From contig JASISA010000027.1 of NCBI GenBank assembly GCA_031771865.1, positions 2,852,001 to 2,916,000 on the forward strand: a stretch of 64,000 bases of DNA, written 5' to 3'. Below are positions 21,483 through 34,082 of the stretch, piece by piece. Position 1 is the stretch's first letter. Every line of letters starts with the position of its first letter. This DNA comes from Nothophaeocryptopus gaeumannii (lineage: Eukaryota; Ascomycota; Dothideomycetes; Mycosphaerellales; Mycosphaerellaceae). A program made the position numbers and the translations under genes. The notes under the pieces are model-generated. The model was given only the letters and a program-made list of their open reading frames with translations, did no database searches and was not told where the DNA came from.

Positions 21483-23566
21483 TCAAGCAGCCACTTCAAC
21501 CATGGCTGTCATCTGTTGGATAGCCTCATCCACATCGATGCCGACGCCGAATTGCTCGATAGCATCCTGTGCTCGTGGCACGCCGATCAGTGCAACGTCG
21601 CGAGGAACCACAATGTCAGCAATCTCGAAGCAGCAAAAAGCCACCAACTTCTTGAGAGCCGGACAGCTCTTGAAGATGCCAGCGATGACGCTGTTGTCGA
21701 CGCTGTTGCAAAAACTGACATTGATGTACTCGAGAGCCGGATAACTTTTGGCGCCATTGAAGACATCCATGAAAGCGGCAAGCTCGATGTGGCGACAGGA
21801 GGCGATATTCACGTGTTTGAGGTGAGAGCCAGAGTGAGCCATCATGGCCTTGAACCCAGCAGACGCCATGCCGATAGCTTCTTCTGGGCCATTCGGATTG
21901 TTGTTATCGACATCCCTGGTGCTGTTGAAGTCAACAAAGGTCAATGGCGCGTTGGACCAGTCCATGAACAGCGCCTCGTAGCCAGCATCCATGGCTGTAT
22001 CGTTTTCGGACACGCGAAGTTTGCTCAATTGACGGCAGTGATCGTGAATGACCTGTAATACAGAGTCGTCTGCATCGAGGAATTTCTCCAGGGACAGTGT
22101 CTGCAGGTTTGGGCCACGCTTGGTGACGAGATCAACGATAGTAGGCGTTGATACTTCCTTGTTGATCATCAGTGACAGATGCTGAAGCTGCTCCATCTCG
22201 GCGATGGCGGCAACCGCATCCTCGCCAATCCGGCGACACAACTTGAGCTTGAGGCGCTTCAGATTTGTCGCATATTTGAGAATGTCTTGCACAACGAGAT
22301 CTTCGAAAGCAGCGTCCAGCCACTGGTAATTGCAAGGTCAGAGAGTTAGCAGATATCTCAGATTAGACAGACAGTACTAGACTATTCGATCACTTACCGT
22401 CAGCTTCACCACCTCGAGCTGTGCCCCGGCCTCACGGAACAGACGATGCCACATTCCGTTGGAAACGAGGTTGGCGGCGTAGAGCTGGAGATGCTTCAGC
22501 TTGTGGCAGCGCTCCAGCATATAGTCGATAGCCATGTCCTTCATTTGGCACGCGTTGCCAACCACAAGCTTCTCCACGTGGGGGACAGTCGCGAATATCT
22601 GGTGGTAGTCTTCGGCCTCGAGATAGGCTGCATCATGAAGTATCACGGCGTCCAGATCAGGTCGGAGGAAGAGTGGCAACGACTTGGGCTTCAGGACTCG
22701 CTTCTTGGAGAAGATCTCACCGAGCCGCTCGACGAGAGGTTGAGGCATGTCGCCCAGAGAGTCCACGTCGTCGTGATGCTGAGCGACCTTTGCGACGCAG
22801 AGCTGCTGAAGGGTCTTCGCACCGCCGACAGCACGCCCGTCGAGCCTCTCACTCTCCATCTTCCGTCGCTTTCTTCCCGCAGGCTTTGCGGCGGCTTTCT
22901 TCTCGGACTTGAAGTCTTTGGCGAGTTCTTTTCCACATGGTGTGCATAGCAATCCTCCGTCCGGGCCTGCTTTGCTATATGGCGTTACGGTGAAGCGCTT
23001 GCTGCAGATCTCGCAGTGCTCTAGCTGTCCTGGTGCCGGCCGCGACTTCTTGTACATCTCCCTTGCGAGGTCGTCATCATACTCGTCGTCGGAGTCACCA
23101 GAGTCGTCTTTCTTGCCCTTCTTCTTCTTGGGCTGAGGTTTGGACTTCTTTGATGCCGAGGCCGAGGCCGAGGCTTTTGCCCTTTTGATCTTGTCTATAG
23201 CATCTTTCTCGTTCCGCTTGCGCTTCTTGGTCTTTTCCTCTCTCTCAGCCTCGTCGGCCACCTCGGCGGCAACGGCTGCGGCAACTTCGTCGTTGTCATC
23301 GTCTGCGCTCTGTTCGGACGTTGGCGTGGCGGCGGCGCTGTCCTGCTCCGCCTGTCGTCGGCGTCGCTCGTAGTCATCGCGGATCTGCGCTGCAGAGATA
23401 TTGTTTGCCTGTGCGTGTCAACTGCTGCTGTTGTGTCACTGAGTATGCCGCGGCAATGCTGGCAATGCGATGCAGTGTGCAGTGTTCAGTGTGCACTTAC
23501 CGCCAGGAAGTCTGTGAGCGCGCTCTGCGGCCCTCGAATGCGGTTCCCTCCTCTTCTGCCCGACAT
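21483..23566 (-). CDS. RAD7: Rad7-like leucine-rich repeat DNA repair protein
   Basis: Three exons (23566-23501, 23408-22398, 22322-21483; introns 92 and 75 bp) give 638 residues. The start MSGRRGGNRIRGPQSALTDF is the conserved Rad7 N-terminus, and exon 2 opens ANNISAAQIRDDYERRR. A long acidic and lysine-rich linker follows. A CxxC zinc module (HCEICSKRFTVTPY, then LLCTPCGKEL) lies near residues 155-185. The rest is leucine-rich repeats with the spacing of RNI-type proteins, e.g. CHKLKHLQLYAANL and NLQTLSLEKFLDADD. In yeast Rad7 works with Rad16 in global-genome nucleotide excision repair and in a cullin ubiquitin ligase. It is divergently transcribed from RPL3. Confidence 0.9.
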
Positions 23567-24045
23567 GGTGGAATAAGGAGCGGTCGTAAGGTAGTAAGGA
23601 GAGAGGCAATGCGGTGCCGTGGCAAAGGGTGGGTGGTGTGTAGGATAGAGACGAGAGTCAGAGTAAGTAAGGCAGTCGAAGAGCTCTGGCTCCGGTCTGG
23701 TGTACCTCGTCCTTTCTTGTCCTGCCTTGTCTTACGTGTGAAGGCGGTCAGCCGTCAATAACTTGCGCGGATACGTGTACATGTAATAATGCACATTCGC
23801 ACAGCTACCAATGGGGCAAATAAGGGAAGGCTCAGGAGCGAATTTGCAGTCGCGTCGCGTCTGAGGAGCGAGGTCACATGCTTTTGCCAAAGCTTCCGAA
23901 AGAGACTTTTGCCTGAGGCTGCAACAGCGGCGCCAAGAATGCGGGATCGTCTGGCGCACTTCAGAACTTCGCTGGCCCGATTTCTCTTCCTCCTCCAGGT
24001 TCGAGACAACCGACATCCTCCTCCACCAACACCCATCGAACCACC
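23567..24045. promoter_or_regulatory. divergent promoter, RAD7-like / RPL3
   Basis: 479 bp between the two start codons. It must contain both promoters. A pyrimidine-rich run (ctcttcctcctccagg) lies just upstream of the RPL3 start, as is common for ribosomal protein genes. No specific factor site is claimed. Confidence 0.5.
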
Positions 24046-25417
24046 ATGTCGCACCGTAAGTTCGAGGCGCCTCGCCACGGTTCGCTGGCATTCTTGCCAC
24101 GCAAGCGTGCGTCCCGACACAGAGGAAAGGTCAAGAGGTATCGTCCGCACATATCGCTCACCAAAAGTCCAACATGAGTCCCCAAAGGCATTGGCTAACT
24201 CAAGACCTTCTGACGCACAGCTTTCCCAAGGACGACCCGAAGCAGAAGCCTCACCTCACCGCCGCTATGGGCTACAAGGCCGGCATGACCACCGTCGTGC
24301 GCGACTTGGACCGTCCGGGAGCGAAGCTGCACAAGAAGGAGATCGTCGAGGCTGCCACGGTCATCGAAACTCCTCCGGTACGAGACTTGGCGCCAATACC
24401 ATTCATGGCATGCGCTGATCCGTACATTTACACAGATGATGGTTGTTGGTCTGGTTGGGTACATCGAGACCCCCCGCGGCCTGCGCTCGTTGACTACTGT
24501 CTGGGCTGAGCACCTCTCCGACGAGGTCAAGCGCCGATTCTACAAGAATTGGTACAAGAGCAAGAAGAAGGCTTTCACCAAGTACGCCAAGAAGCACGCC
24601 GAGGAGGGTGGTAAGAACATCACTCGTGACCTCGAGCGCATCAAGAAGTACTGCACTGTCGTCCGAATCCTCGCCCACACCCAGATCAGCAAGACCCCGC
24701 TCAAGCAGAAGAAGGCCCACCTCATGGAGATTCAGGTCAACGGTGGCTCAATCGCCGACAAGGTCGACTTCGGCCACGGCCTGTTCGAAAAGCCAGTCGA
24801 GATCGATTCCGTCTTCGAGCAGGACGAGATGATCGACTGCATCGCCGTCACCAAGGGTCACGGTTTCCAGGGTGTCACCAGCCGCTGGGGCACCAAGAAG
24901 CTGCCTCGTAAGACACACAAGGGTCTCCGCAAGGTCGCATGTATCGGTGCATGGCATCCATCCCACGTCCAGTGGACCGTCGCCCGTGCCGGTCAAATGG
25001 GTTACCACCACCGTACTTCGGTCAACCACAAGGTGTACCGCATCGGCAAGGGTACCGACGAGGGCAACGCCACGACGGACTTTGACCACAGCAAGAAGCA
25101 GATCACTCCGTACGTATCTTTTGCCGCAATCAACCAAGTATCAGTCGCTAATCGCTCGCAGAATGGGTGGCTTCGTCCGCTATGGTGAGGTCAAGAACGA
25201 CTTCGTCCTGCTCAAGGGCTCTGTGCCAGGCGTGAAGAAGCGAGTGATGACCCTGCGCAAGTCCATGTTCGTGCACACATCCCGCCGTGCGCTCGAGAAG
25301 ATCGAGCTCAAGTGGATCGACACCTCCAGCAAGTTCGGTCACGGCGCCTACCAAACCCCAGCGGAGAAGAAGCAATTCGTTGGCACACTCAAGAAGGATC
25401 TTGTTGTTTCGTCGTAA
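24046..25417 (+). CDS. RPL3: 60S ribosomal protein L3 (uL3)
   Basis: Four exons (24046-24137, 24221-24377, 24436-25109, 25162-25417; introns 83, 58 and 52 bp) encode 392 residues, matching the normal 387-392. The sequence starts MSHRKFEAPRHGSLAFLPRK, and continues with AAMGYKAGMTTVVRDLDRPG, the HGFQGVTSRWGTKKLPRKTH loop that includes the modified-histidine region near the peptidyl transferase centre, and VARAGQMGYHHRTSVNHK. uL3 is an essential large-subunit protein that shapes the peptidyl transferase centre. The C-terminal half uses many AAG and GTC/ATC codons, consistent with high expression. A GT directly after codon 3 (CACC-GTAAG) could be mistaken for a donor, but reading through restores the conserved N-terminus. 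Confidence 0.98.
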
Positions 25418-26007
25418 GCATCCAGCGTCAGGGAAAAGGATGGGTACGGCGTTCTCTTGTGCCTCGAAGAGCGCAGGGGCTCACGGGGCACTTCACGGCT
25501 TGCATGGTAGTGATACGAATGATACCAGACACTTCAAGCTGCATCTAATTTCTTTCTGGTGAAGTCCTATATCTGATCCCGTGTCGCGTGCTGTCTGCCC
25601 AGTCGTCGTTACACGTGCGTACAAGTCAAGAAATGCGAGCCTGAGGCACGCCAAGGATCGAGCTTCCTGCCACGAGCCGAACCCCAGATGTTATGCATGC
25701 TCCTCTTGTCATCTTCACTACTTAAGTTTGGCATTCTTCTTCGCGCACGCTCCTCCACAGCCCAATCTTGAGCGATACAGGTCTCTCGCAGGACCTGCAC
25801 GATTACACGCACAGCTGCGCGACCCTCAGCGCCCGCCGTGAGCGTGAACGTAGGAGGAAACTGCATCGAATAACAGACGTGCAATCCGCGCACCGACGCT
25901 TTCACATGCCGATCGCTACTCGTAGTCCGGGCGTGACGAAGATACGGGCGTTGGCTCGAATTACCGCAGCCCCGTAAGATCAACACTACTGTACGCGCCC
26001 GTGCAGC
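25418..26007. other. intergenic
   Basis: 3' flank of RPL3 and promoter of the Scy1-like gene. No gene seen. Confidence 0.5.
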
Positions 26008-28836
26008 ATGTTCGCCTCAGCCCTGAAGTCGTTTTCTTCCAACATCTCGAGCAACTATGCTATCGCGCCACAGCCCACCTCGACGTCTGGGCCATGGAAG
26101 ATATTTGACGCAACACACAAGCAGACCAAAAAGGCGGTATCTGTCTTCGTATTTGAAAGGAAGAGTTTGGAGTTCCAGAATGGAGGCTTTGGGGCAAGAA
26201 GCAGTGCAGGTTCGCTCAAACGAGCGCATGAAGAGGTCGTTGATAGGCTGAAGAGAGAAGCTAGCAGCCTCGCGAGATTAAGACATCCGTCCATTCTTGA
26301 GCTCGCCGAGCCTGTGGAAGAAACGAGCAAAGGGGGCTTAATGTTCGTCTCCGAGGCTGTAGTCTCCAGCTTGGCTGGTCTCTTGCAAGACAAAGATAGC
26401 CAGGGACGGTCCGGTGGGCGAGCCAGCCGGTATGTCGTTGAAGACTCAGACGGCACAAAGCGACGGCGGGAGCTGGAAATCGATGAGCTCGAGATCCAAA
26501 AGGGGCTGCTGCAGCTGGGCAAGGGCCTGGAGTTCCTCCATGAGAGCGCCGGCTTGGTGCATGGAAACCTGACTCCAGAAGCAATTCTGGTCAACGCAAA
26601 GGGCGATTGGAAAATAGCAGGATTTGCATTCTGCGGCCAGCATGAGAGCAGCACTGCAGCAACAGCACTACCACCAATAAGCCTACATGAGGTTTTGAAC
26701 TGCGACCCGCGGCTGCCCAGAGCCGTGCAGCTGGACATCGATTTCACCAGTCCAGATTTCGTCCTCGACAATACCCTCACGCCATCGGCAGACATGTTTA
26801 GCTTAGGTCTTGTCATCGTGGCGCTCTACAACAGCCCACATGCCTCGCCTTTGAGCACCGGCGGGTCTCTCTCATCCTACAAGCGAGTCTTCTCCTCGTC
26901 ATCTACCACACCCACACGAGGTAACAACTTCCTTGTGCCGTCGTCGAACCCTCTGCCCCCTAAGCTAGCGTCAGAACTGCTCCCTCGCCTGATAACCCGA
27001 CGACCTGCTCAAAGGTTATCGGCGAAGGAATTCCAGGAGGCAAGCTACTTTGACAACATACTGGTTTCAACGATACGATTTCTGGACTCTCTACCGGGCA
27101 AGACTCCCAACGAGAAGGCCCAATTCCTTCGTGGACTGCCTCGAATAATGGCACAGTTCCCCAAAAGTGTTCTCGAGAAGAAGGTCCTGCCCGCGTTGCT
27201 TGAGGAGACAAAGGACAGAGACCTCCTGGCTCCCATAATGACTAATGTTATTGCTATGATCAGGTCTATGCCAGCAGGTCAACGGGTCTTCACTGAGAAG
27301 GTAGTCCCCAAACTGAGAGAGATATTCGTCACAAATCGGCAGCCCGAGAAGGACACAGCGAAGGAGGGGGCGCTGATGATTCTGCTCGAGGAGATGGAAA
27401 CAGTGACACAAAACTGCGCTGGGAAGGAATTTCGGGAAGACGTTCTGCCCATCATCGGGCTGGCTTTGGAATCCCCTACGCACGCACTGGTAGATGCCGC
27501 CCTTAGCGCGCTCCCTCACGTCTTGCCTCAGCTTGACTTCAGCACTATCAAGAACGAGCTGTTCCCGGTCATTGCCGCTGTTTTTGCGAAGACAAGTTCT
27601 CTGAATATCAAGATCCGTGGTTTGGAGGCGTTCTACACTCTCTGTGGCGGCACCCCCAACGAGAGCAACGACGACCTCTACGGAATAGGTATTGCAGACA
27701 AAAAGTCCAGCGCGAGTTCGAGCAGTATCATACTGGACAAGTACACGGTCCAGGAGAAAGTGGTGCCTCTACTGAAAGCGATCAAGACGAAGGAGCCAGG
27801 CGTAATGATGGCTGCCCTCAAAGTCTTCAAGCAAGTAGGCGAAGTGGCCGACTCTGACTTTGTCGCCATGGATGTCCTGCCTGTACTATGGTCCATGAGC
27901 TTGGGTCCGCTCCTCAATCTTCAGCAGTTCCAAGCTTTCATGGTAAGTGCCTAGGTTAGACCTATAAAGGACGCTCGTCGTCCTACGTAGTGTCTTACTG
28001 ATATCTTGGACTTGGATAAGTCTATCCTAACATCTCTGTAGGCCCTCATCAAGAATCTCGGTAGCGGAATTGAGCGCGTGCAGACACGAAAACTGCAAGA
28101 GCTTTCTAATGGAAGCACCAACACGCCAGGGTCGAGAATCCTCAGCCGCACTCAGGCTTCTGCTGCGGGATCCACCAACGATCTTGCCATTGGCGACGAG
28201 ACCGATTTTGAGACATTGGTCTCTGGTCGAAAGCAAGCGACCGAAAATGGCGACTTGATGAATGATTGGGGAGCGCCTGCTGCAGCAGCGTCCAGTGCTT
28301 GTGCCGAACGCCCATCCTTTGCCGGGCAAACACCTGCCTCTAATACTTCCAAAGCTCAGCCTCCGGTGAGCCATCTACGACAGCCACAAGCGCCGACTCA
28401 TCGGACAGTCACACCCGATCTCGCAGCCTTCAGCACGCTCACCCCTACCAGCCAATTTTCCCAACCGCTGCACCCAGTTCTGGCATCTCGCTCTTCCACC
28501 ACGGCAAGGATTCCTCCTCGGCTGGGGCCGCAAACTACACCCGGTACTTATAATACCGGGGATGGAGGAGGAGTCGACTGGTCCGCCGCGTCCGCCAAAG
28601 GCTCGACTTCTGCACAGCCGACGTCGAATCGTACGAGCTCTTCCATCAACGGTGGGTTTGGAGCGTTTGGTCTGCCTCCGCCCCCTACCAGTCCACAAGC
28701 TGTGGGCGCTGAACAGAAGTATGGATTCCCAAGTATGCAAGCTCGGAATGCGTTCTCAACGCAGCAGTCGCAGCAGCAGAATGGTGTCACCAATGGGTCC
28801 AAAACTGGATTAGATCAGTATGAGAGTCTCATATAG
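26008..28836 (+). CDS. Scy1-like protein pseudokinase
   Basis: Two exons (26008-27942, 28042-28836; one 99-bp intron) encode 909 residues. Residues about 25-350 are a kinase fold without the usual catalytic residues: the HRD position reads LVHGNLTPEAILVN and the DFG position reads KIAGFAFCG. This is the mark of the Scy1/SCYL family. Residues about 360-650 are HEAT-type helical repeats (PKSVLEKKVLPALLEETKDR, VFTEKVVPKLREIF, IIGLALESPTHALVDAALS). The last 250 residues are Ser/Thr/Pro/Gln-rich and disordered. SCYL proteins act in clathrin- or COPI-dependent Golgi and endosome traffic and in tRNA export. The length and order match fungal Scy1. Confidence 0.9.
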
Positions 28837-30502
28837 CCCGATTGAGGATCTTCAGAGAATCTTTACGACAAATGTAAAAGTTGCAATGTTCAAGACCAAT
28901 CTCAGCTCCATTCGTTTCTCTTTGATGCTTCATTTGAAAGCCTGTCATACGCATTAGCAGACAGCTCGTCGCATTGGCCCGACTTCGTGGTAGACGTCGC
29001 TGTTCGACTCCAGGACATGGTGTTGTTGCTTAGGAGGCCGGTAACTGCCGAGGAAGAACCGGCTCGATCTTGGCTCTCTTCCAAGCATTTTCTTCTTTCC
29101 TCGACTTGCTGCTCATTAGTATTTCAAACAAAGGAGGTCACTCCGAAATTCGTTGCCACTTGGAGTCGGGTTCGTGCTGCAACAATAGTGGATCCCACTC
29201 TCCAGGACCCGTTGCTGCTCCCTGCTCATCGATGTTGTCACCACCATGGGACCACGAGGATGCCCACCGCCGCGACTCCGCGACACCGATACCGACATGC
29301 TGTTGACCTATGCTTGTTGGCATGAACAAAAGGAATGCGGCAGCTCTCGAGCTGCTTGAGGTACGTGAATAAGCTGCGCTGCCCGCGGAAGATGCTGCAT
29401 GCCTCAAACAGGTCAGCTCCGCCGGTTGCAGCCTGCACTCTGCACTCTGCGCTTCTCTGCAGTACAGGCCTGTCGCCCAAATTGGCAGGGCGCGCTCGTC
29501 GACTCAACTGCCCGTTCCATGTTTCACATCGGTCGAGCGCTGCACACGGGCAATTTATCCATGCGTGGACAGCGCACCGCACGCCCTCCGATTTCCGTCC
29601 CGCCGGCTAGCGCAGGAACAGCGAAAAGTTCCGCCCGGGATGGAGCACACACACACACACACACTTTTTGGCCCTGCGCATCTCGGGGTTAGGATGCTGC
29701 GGCTTCCCAGGGTGGTGTGGCGTCGGTCGGCTACGGCTGATAATCCTGATCCTGTCACTTGTGAGAGGGCGACCGCCAACTGCAGTCCTTGCTGCTGCTG
29801 CTGAGCGCTCGTACGATTGTTACTGTTGCTGCTGTCACCATGCGCCTTCCCTTCCCGCTGCACTCTCAATCTGCTTCATGCACGCGAGATTGCGAGTGAA
29901 GGCGACTCCTGAGCACTGATGAGATTGCTGCTAGCGGCCTATCGCCATCATGGCAATTGCCCGTCTCTCCCGTCGGCTGTATGGGCCCGACGGAGTGCTT
30001 GTTTAATGCTTCACATGTCTCACTGACTATTCTGGTGGTGCTAGCGCATTACTGCTGCCGACCGTTGTTTGGCACCAGCCCGACTGCTACTCTTGGACTT
30101 CCTCGACATCATGTGACGTATTGTTTGTCAGCTCTTGACCGACTTCGTTACCGCCGCTCTCGCCGGTCATCTCTCGCGCGCCCGAGGATTGCTGGTGGTG
30201 GATGACCCTGACCTGACCTGACACCCGTGCCGCTGACACGGTCATCATTCGAGGGTGAGGAAGCGAACATCCGCCTTTGCTTCATCACTTCTCTTCTCAG
30301 CTTCCCGGATTCTTTACATATACCCGACCACCCCTGTCACTGCGCGCAACGTGCAGCCTGCCTGTCACTTCAGATCGTCATTTCTGCGTCCCAGCAGGTC
30401 TTTCACTTCCACCACAAACACAGCCCGTTCGGCTCACAGCTGCTTTCCCTCCACTCCAGATTTTGTTGTCTGGCGCGTCGGATCTCAGCTCGTCGCGCCA
30501 CC
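28837..30502. other. long intergenic region
   Basis: 1.67 kb with no convincing gene. It contains a (CA)n run at 29646-29664 and, towards 30290-30480, a CT-rich stretch likely to be the leader of the methyltransferase gene. The frame open upstream of 30503 has no ATG. Confidence 0.5.
29646..29664. repeat. (CA)n microsatellite
   Basis: Perfect dinucleotide run of about 19 bases in non-coding DNA. Confidence 0.9.
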
Positions 30503-31862
30503 ATGGCTACCACGATGGCTGAAACAGCTCCCACTGGAGCAGATCCGGACATCACCACTGCCAAGCTGGATCTGAGCAAAAACTCCAGAGGCACGAAAGC
30601 ATCAAAACGCGTGAAAACCGCGCTTCATTCTTTTCGCGTACTGAAGAATCTCACTCCAACCCAGGTGGATAATTTCATGAACTCCTACGTCATCTACTCG
30701 CTTGACTGGGCCGACGATTCGAGCATGAGAGAAACATTGGGGCCGGACTACCAGCACAAAGTTGGCGCGTGTCTAGCAGACTATTACAGCGTACTAAATC
30801 ACCTCTGCGCGCTCGGAGAGTTGGAGAAGATGTACATTCCTCCTGCCATGGATTTATCTGAGAATCTTACGATGAACCAGATCTTGTACGAGGAGTCGAT
30901 AGCCAAGGAGCTGCAACTGCCGGTGAATGCAAAGGTTCTTGACTTGGGCTGTGGTCGCGGGCGAGTCGCCGCACATATGTCTCGTGTCTCTGGAGCGCAA
31001 GTCACGGGCTTGAACATTGATGCGGACCAAATCGCCAGTGCCACAGCCTACAACAAGCAACACGGATTTTCGAACAAGTTCATCAGAGCCGACTTCAACG
31101 ATCTCCCGTTACCGCTTCCGGACAATCATTTTGATGGCTTCTACCAAATCCAAGCTTTCAGCCTGGCAAAGGATCACTCGAAGCTTTGTCAAGAACTCTA
31201 CAGAGTTCTGAAGCCCGGGTCGCGCTTGAGTCTGCTTGACTGGGCCAGCCTGGACGCGTATGACCCAGAAGATCCTCATCATCAGAAGCTCGTAAGTTTT
31301 CGTCTGCGTAAAAGCGTTCTACTTGTTTGAGACATTCACTGATCAATTCACCTATCACGAATAGATGCAGCGCATAAAACCTCTCATCGGCGCAGTCGGT
31401 ACTCCAACTCCGAAGAGCCTAGCACATGCGCTAGAATCTGCTGGGTTTCGGGTCTTGGAATCCAACAACGCGAGTATCGACGGCCTTCAAGCGCCCTTGA
31501 TCGAAAAGGCGGATGGCTACTTCCGCACTGCTCGAGTGGCAATTTTGGGAGGTGTCCGACTAGGCCTCTTACCTCCTCACTTCAAGACTTTATTCAATCG
31601 CCTGACACAGGACTGCGATGCATTTGTTGAAGCAGACCGAGCACGACTCATCACGACAAGCTATCACTGGTTGGCGGAGAAACCACTCGACGGAATCAAA
31701 CCACTCGATGACTCGGCATACGGATCTTTGGCAAGCTCCAGCGCTCACTCTCCTGCGAGCTCAGACACTGCTATTGCTTCAGAGAACATGGAAGTCCCAG
31801 CGACGAGCCCAGCAATCAGCCCAGCAAACAACACAGTAAACAACCCAGCATTACATCCATAG
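30503..31862 (+). CDS. ERG6-like SAM-dependent methyltransferase
   Basis: Two exons (30503-31291, 31365-31862; one 73-bp intron) encode 428 residues. ATG 30503 is the first in-frame ATG, in a CACCATGG context. The methyltransferase core starts near residue 145: motif I VLDLGCGRGRVAAHMSRVSG, then VTGLNIDADQIASA, motif II-like NHFDGFYQIQAFSLAKDH, and VLKPGSRLSLLDWASLDAYD. The order and the preceding YYSVLNHLCALGELEKMYIPP resemble sterol 24-C-methyltransferases. The C-terminal part keeps traces of the sterol methyltransferase C domain (ADGYFRTARVAILGG, RLITTSYHWLAEKP), then ends in a Ser/Pro/Asn-rich tail absent from Erg6. It is probably a paralogue acting on a sterol, lipid or secondary metabolite and not the main ergosterol enzyme. 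Confidence 0.85.
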
Positions 31863-33074
31863 TCGCATACCCAGGAAAGCCAGGCTGGCGCTGGCAGGTG
31901 TAACAGCAACTTGCATCGGTAATTCATCTGCAATCGGATCTGGAGAAGGACACCACTAGCGTCGATTGTCTTCAGGCTCCACTCGCTGGTTTTGGACAGC
32001 GCAGCATCCTCCGGTGCTTTTGTTGTTCACGTACTCTTGGTCCTTTCTGCCTTTGGTTCATTTCTTGCGGGAGCTCTTTCAAGCGAGCATATTGAAACAT
32101 TCTATTATACCCCAGGCGTGGTGTTTAGCGGGCATACTTGGTGATGTCATACTTAGCAACGATACAGCGACAGTTTGAGAACTACTGTCAGATCACATTC
32201 CCAACGTTTGGATCAGTTGTGTGCGATGCCTGTCAGCTGTCAGCGACTCGCGCGTCAAAGCGTGGGCACTCGTTGAGTGAAGAGTGACGCTATCCTGCAA
32301 TGCTCTCTACGAAGAAGAACGATTTTCCGCCACGCAAAGACACATCGATGGTCAAGGTGAGGTTGTCGAGGTGGCCTTGGCGCGGTACCGGCCCGATGCA
32401 GACTCTAGAGCTAGAGAGGGAGGGAGGGAGGTCACAGATTTGATCACAGCAGCTCCAATGCGGTCATTCGACGCGGATTAATAATGTCCGACATGCTTAG
32501 AATGACATCTTGGATGCCCTGCTACGACTATTGAGCAGGACATTGCGACGAAAAAGGGAACGCTCTCTCGACATATGTCACTTCTCTCGGACGATTTGTA
32601 CGCGGGACGGGAGACTCAGTTGATACATAGCGAATACTTTGATACAGGATCACAGGTGAAGATGGTGCCGTGGCATTTCTTCTCCTCTCAACGCCTCAGC
32701 GACGATACGTCGTTTGGAAAATTGCTCCAGCTCAGGTTTCGGATCGTGGCGCTCGTTTACTCATCAGCTTACGTAACTTCGAGCTGCTGCCGAAGCAGTC
32801 TCTCTCTCCAGCGGATTGCTTAATCAATCAAGGAAAGAGAAGATGGATTTCGACCGTAGGTTTCGGACTTTCTTTGACGATCTCTCGTTACACCGGCAGA
32901 TGCTTACTTTGATACGCCCCAGTCCTTGTCAGCCGAAGGCCGCCGGATACCAAGGGTCCATCCTTCGCCTTGGATTATGTTCTTACACGCTGAAGCGAGC
33001 GGCAGCGTTAGCAGTGATAGCAATCCACTTCTCCGTGGCTTTGATCATCACTGAATCATTCATTCGTTCATTCA
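31863..33074. other. intergenic, convergent
   Basis: 1.2 kb between the convergent methyltransferase and DUF6699-like genes. A short GGGA repeat (agagagggagggaggg) lies near 32413. No gene seen. Confidence 0.5.
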
Positions 33075-33823
33075 TTACTCGGCGTCCTCGCTCTTATTCT
33101 TCTTCTTCTTGGAGCCGCCCTGCGGAGCATCACCCGTCTTCTTCTGGTGCACAATGAACTTGGTATAGCACTCCTCTCTGTCCCACTCGAAACCAGCGAG
33201 GTAGGGAGCATCGAGCTCGTCATCTTGCTGGGAAAGCGTCAGTTCGGAGCTCCAAATCCGGCCACGCACGGGACTTGCCTTCTTCTTGAACTGTTTGTGG
33301 ATGGCATCGAGCGCATCCTTGATAGTCACGCCCTTGTTGTTGCGAGCGGTGACTTCCAGTCCCAGAGGGAAGTGGAGGTCAATCTTCTTGATCGGTGGGT
33401 TGCACAGTAGCTTCTTGAGGTATGCTGGGTCATCCACTGTGGACGGGGACGCGTTTAACTTCCTGGTCGCCAGTCAGCCGATCGAGGCCATCAGGTGCTC
33501 ACATGCCACGGTTGCAAAGGCAGACAAGTGTTGTAACCGTCAATGGCGCTTTCACTTACCAGTTGAGCTTCTGCGTCTCCGGAGCAATCTTCAGCTCGAC
33601 TCCTTCCTTCTCTGTCGAGCTGTGTCAGCTTGGGAAGCTGGAGCTGGTGATTAGTGGGGGCGGGCAGGCACGCTCGCAACTCACCAAGGTCGTTGATGTT
33701 GAACACGCCGCTGACGGTGCTGCTTGTTCTCCGATGCTTGGGCTTGGACTCGCTGGGCGATGCTGGGGCATCGTCAATGGCAGAGTCGACCTTGGACAAT
33801 GGCTCTTGCACGTCGGCGGACAT
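33075..33823 (-). CDS. DUF6699-like small protein
   Basis: Three exons (33823-33685, 33611-33560, 33462-33075; introns 73 and 97 bp) encode 192 residues. After a Ser/Pro-rich, phosphosite-like N-terminus (KPKHRRTSSTVSGVFNINDL) comes the pattern LNWKLNASPSTVDDPAYLKK, then PPIKKIDLHFPLGLEV, NNKGVTIKDALDAIHKQFKK and GFEWDREECYTKFIVHQKK. This is the layout of the fungal DUF6699 family as I know it; function is unknown. The C-terminus is a Lys/Ser/Glu tail. Acceptor choice for exon 3 was decided by reading frame: the nearer CACAG would lead to a stop. Confidence 0.75.
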
Positions 33824-33912
33824 GATGGCTTAGCTCAGCTCAGCAATGGGAGAGACTGCTGTTCTGGGGTGGACGCGGCTGCAGTGAGCAACGACTACTG
33901 TAGAAGAAGCAC

Positions 33913-33942
33913 AGGTGGTGAGGTGGTGAGGTGGTGAGGTGG
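33913..33942. repeat. 8-bp tandem repeat
   Basis: About 3.75 perfect copies of AGGTGGTG, 90-120 bp upstream of the DUF6699-like start codon on the non-template side. Confidence 0.9.
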
Positions 33943-34082
33943 ACGGGGCAGTTGGGCGTGGGTGAGAGTTGATTGCAGACAAGTGGGAGAGTTGACAGTA
34001 GTAGGGGTAGGAGGTATAGGTCAAGGTCAAGGTGAAGGAAACAGGAGCTCTCGACGATAAGGCGGGGTCTTGCGTGTCTCGT

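Noticed and set aside
24054..24060. GTAAG directly after codon 3 of RPL3 as a splice donor
   Set aside because: Splicing here would remove the conserved N-terminus KFEAPRHGSLAFLPRK, which is read through correctly.
29646..29664. CA run as a CRISPR or telomere-like feature
   Set aside because: A simple dinucleotide microsatellite; no spacers or telomeric units.
30227..30502. Upstream extension of the methyltransferase
   Set aside because: No ATG in this frame before 30503; the sequence looks like a CT-rich leader.
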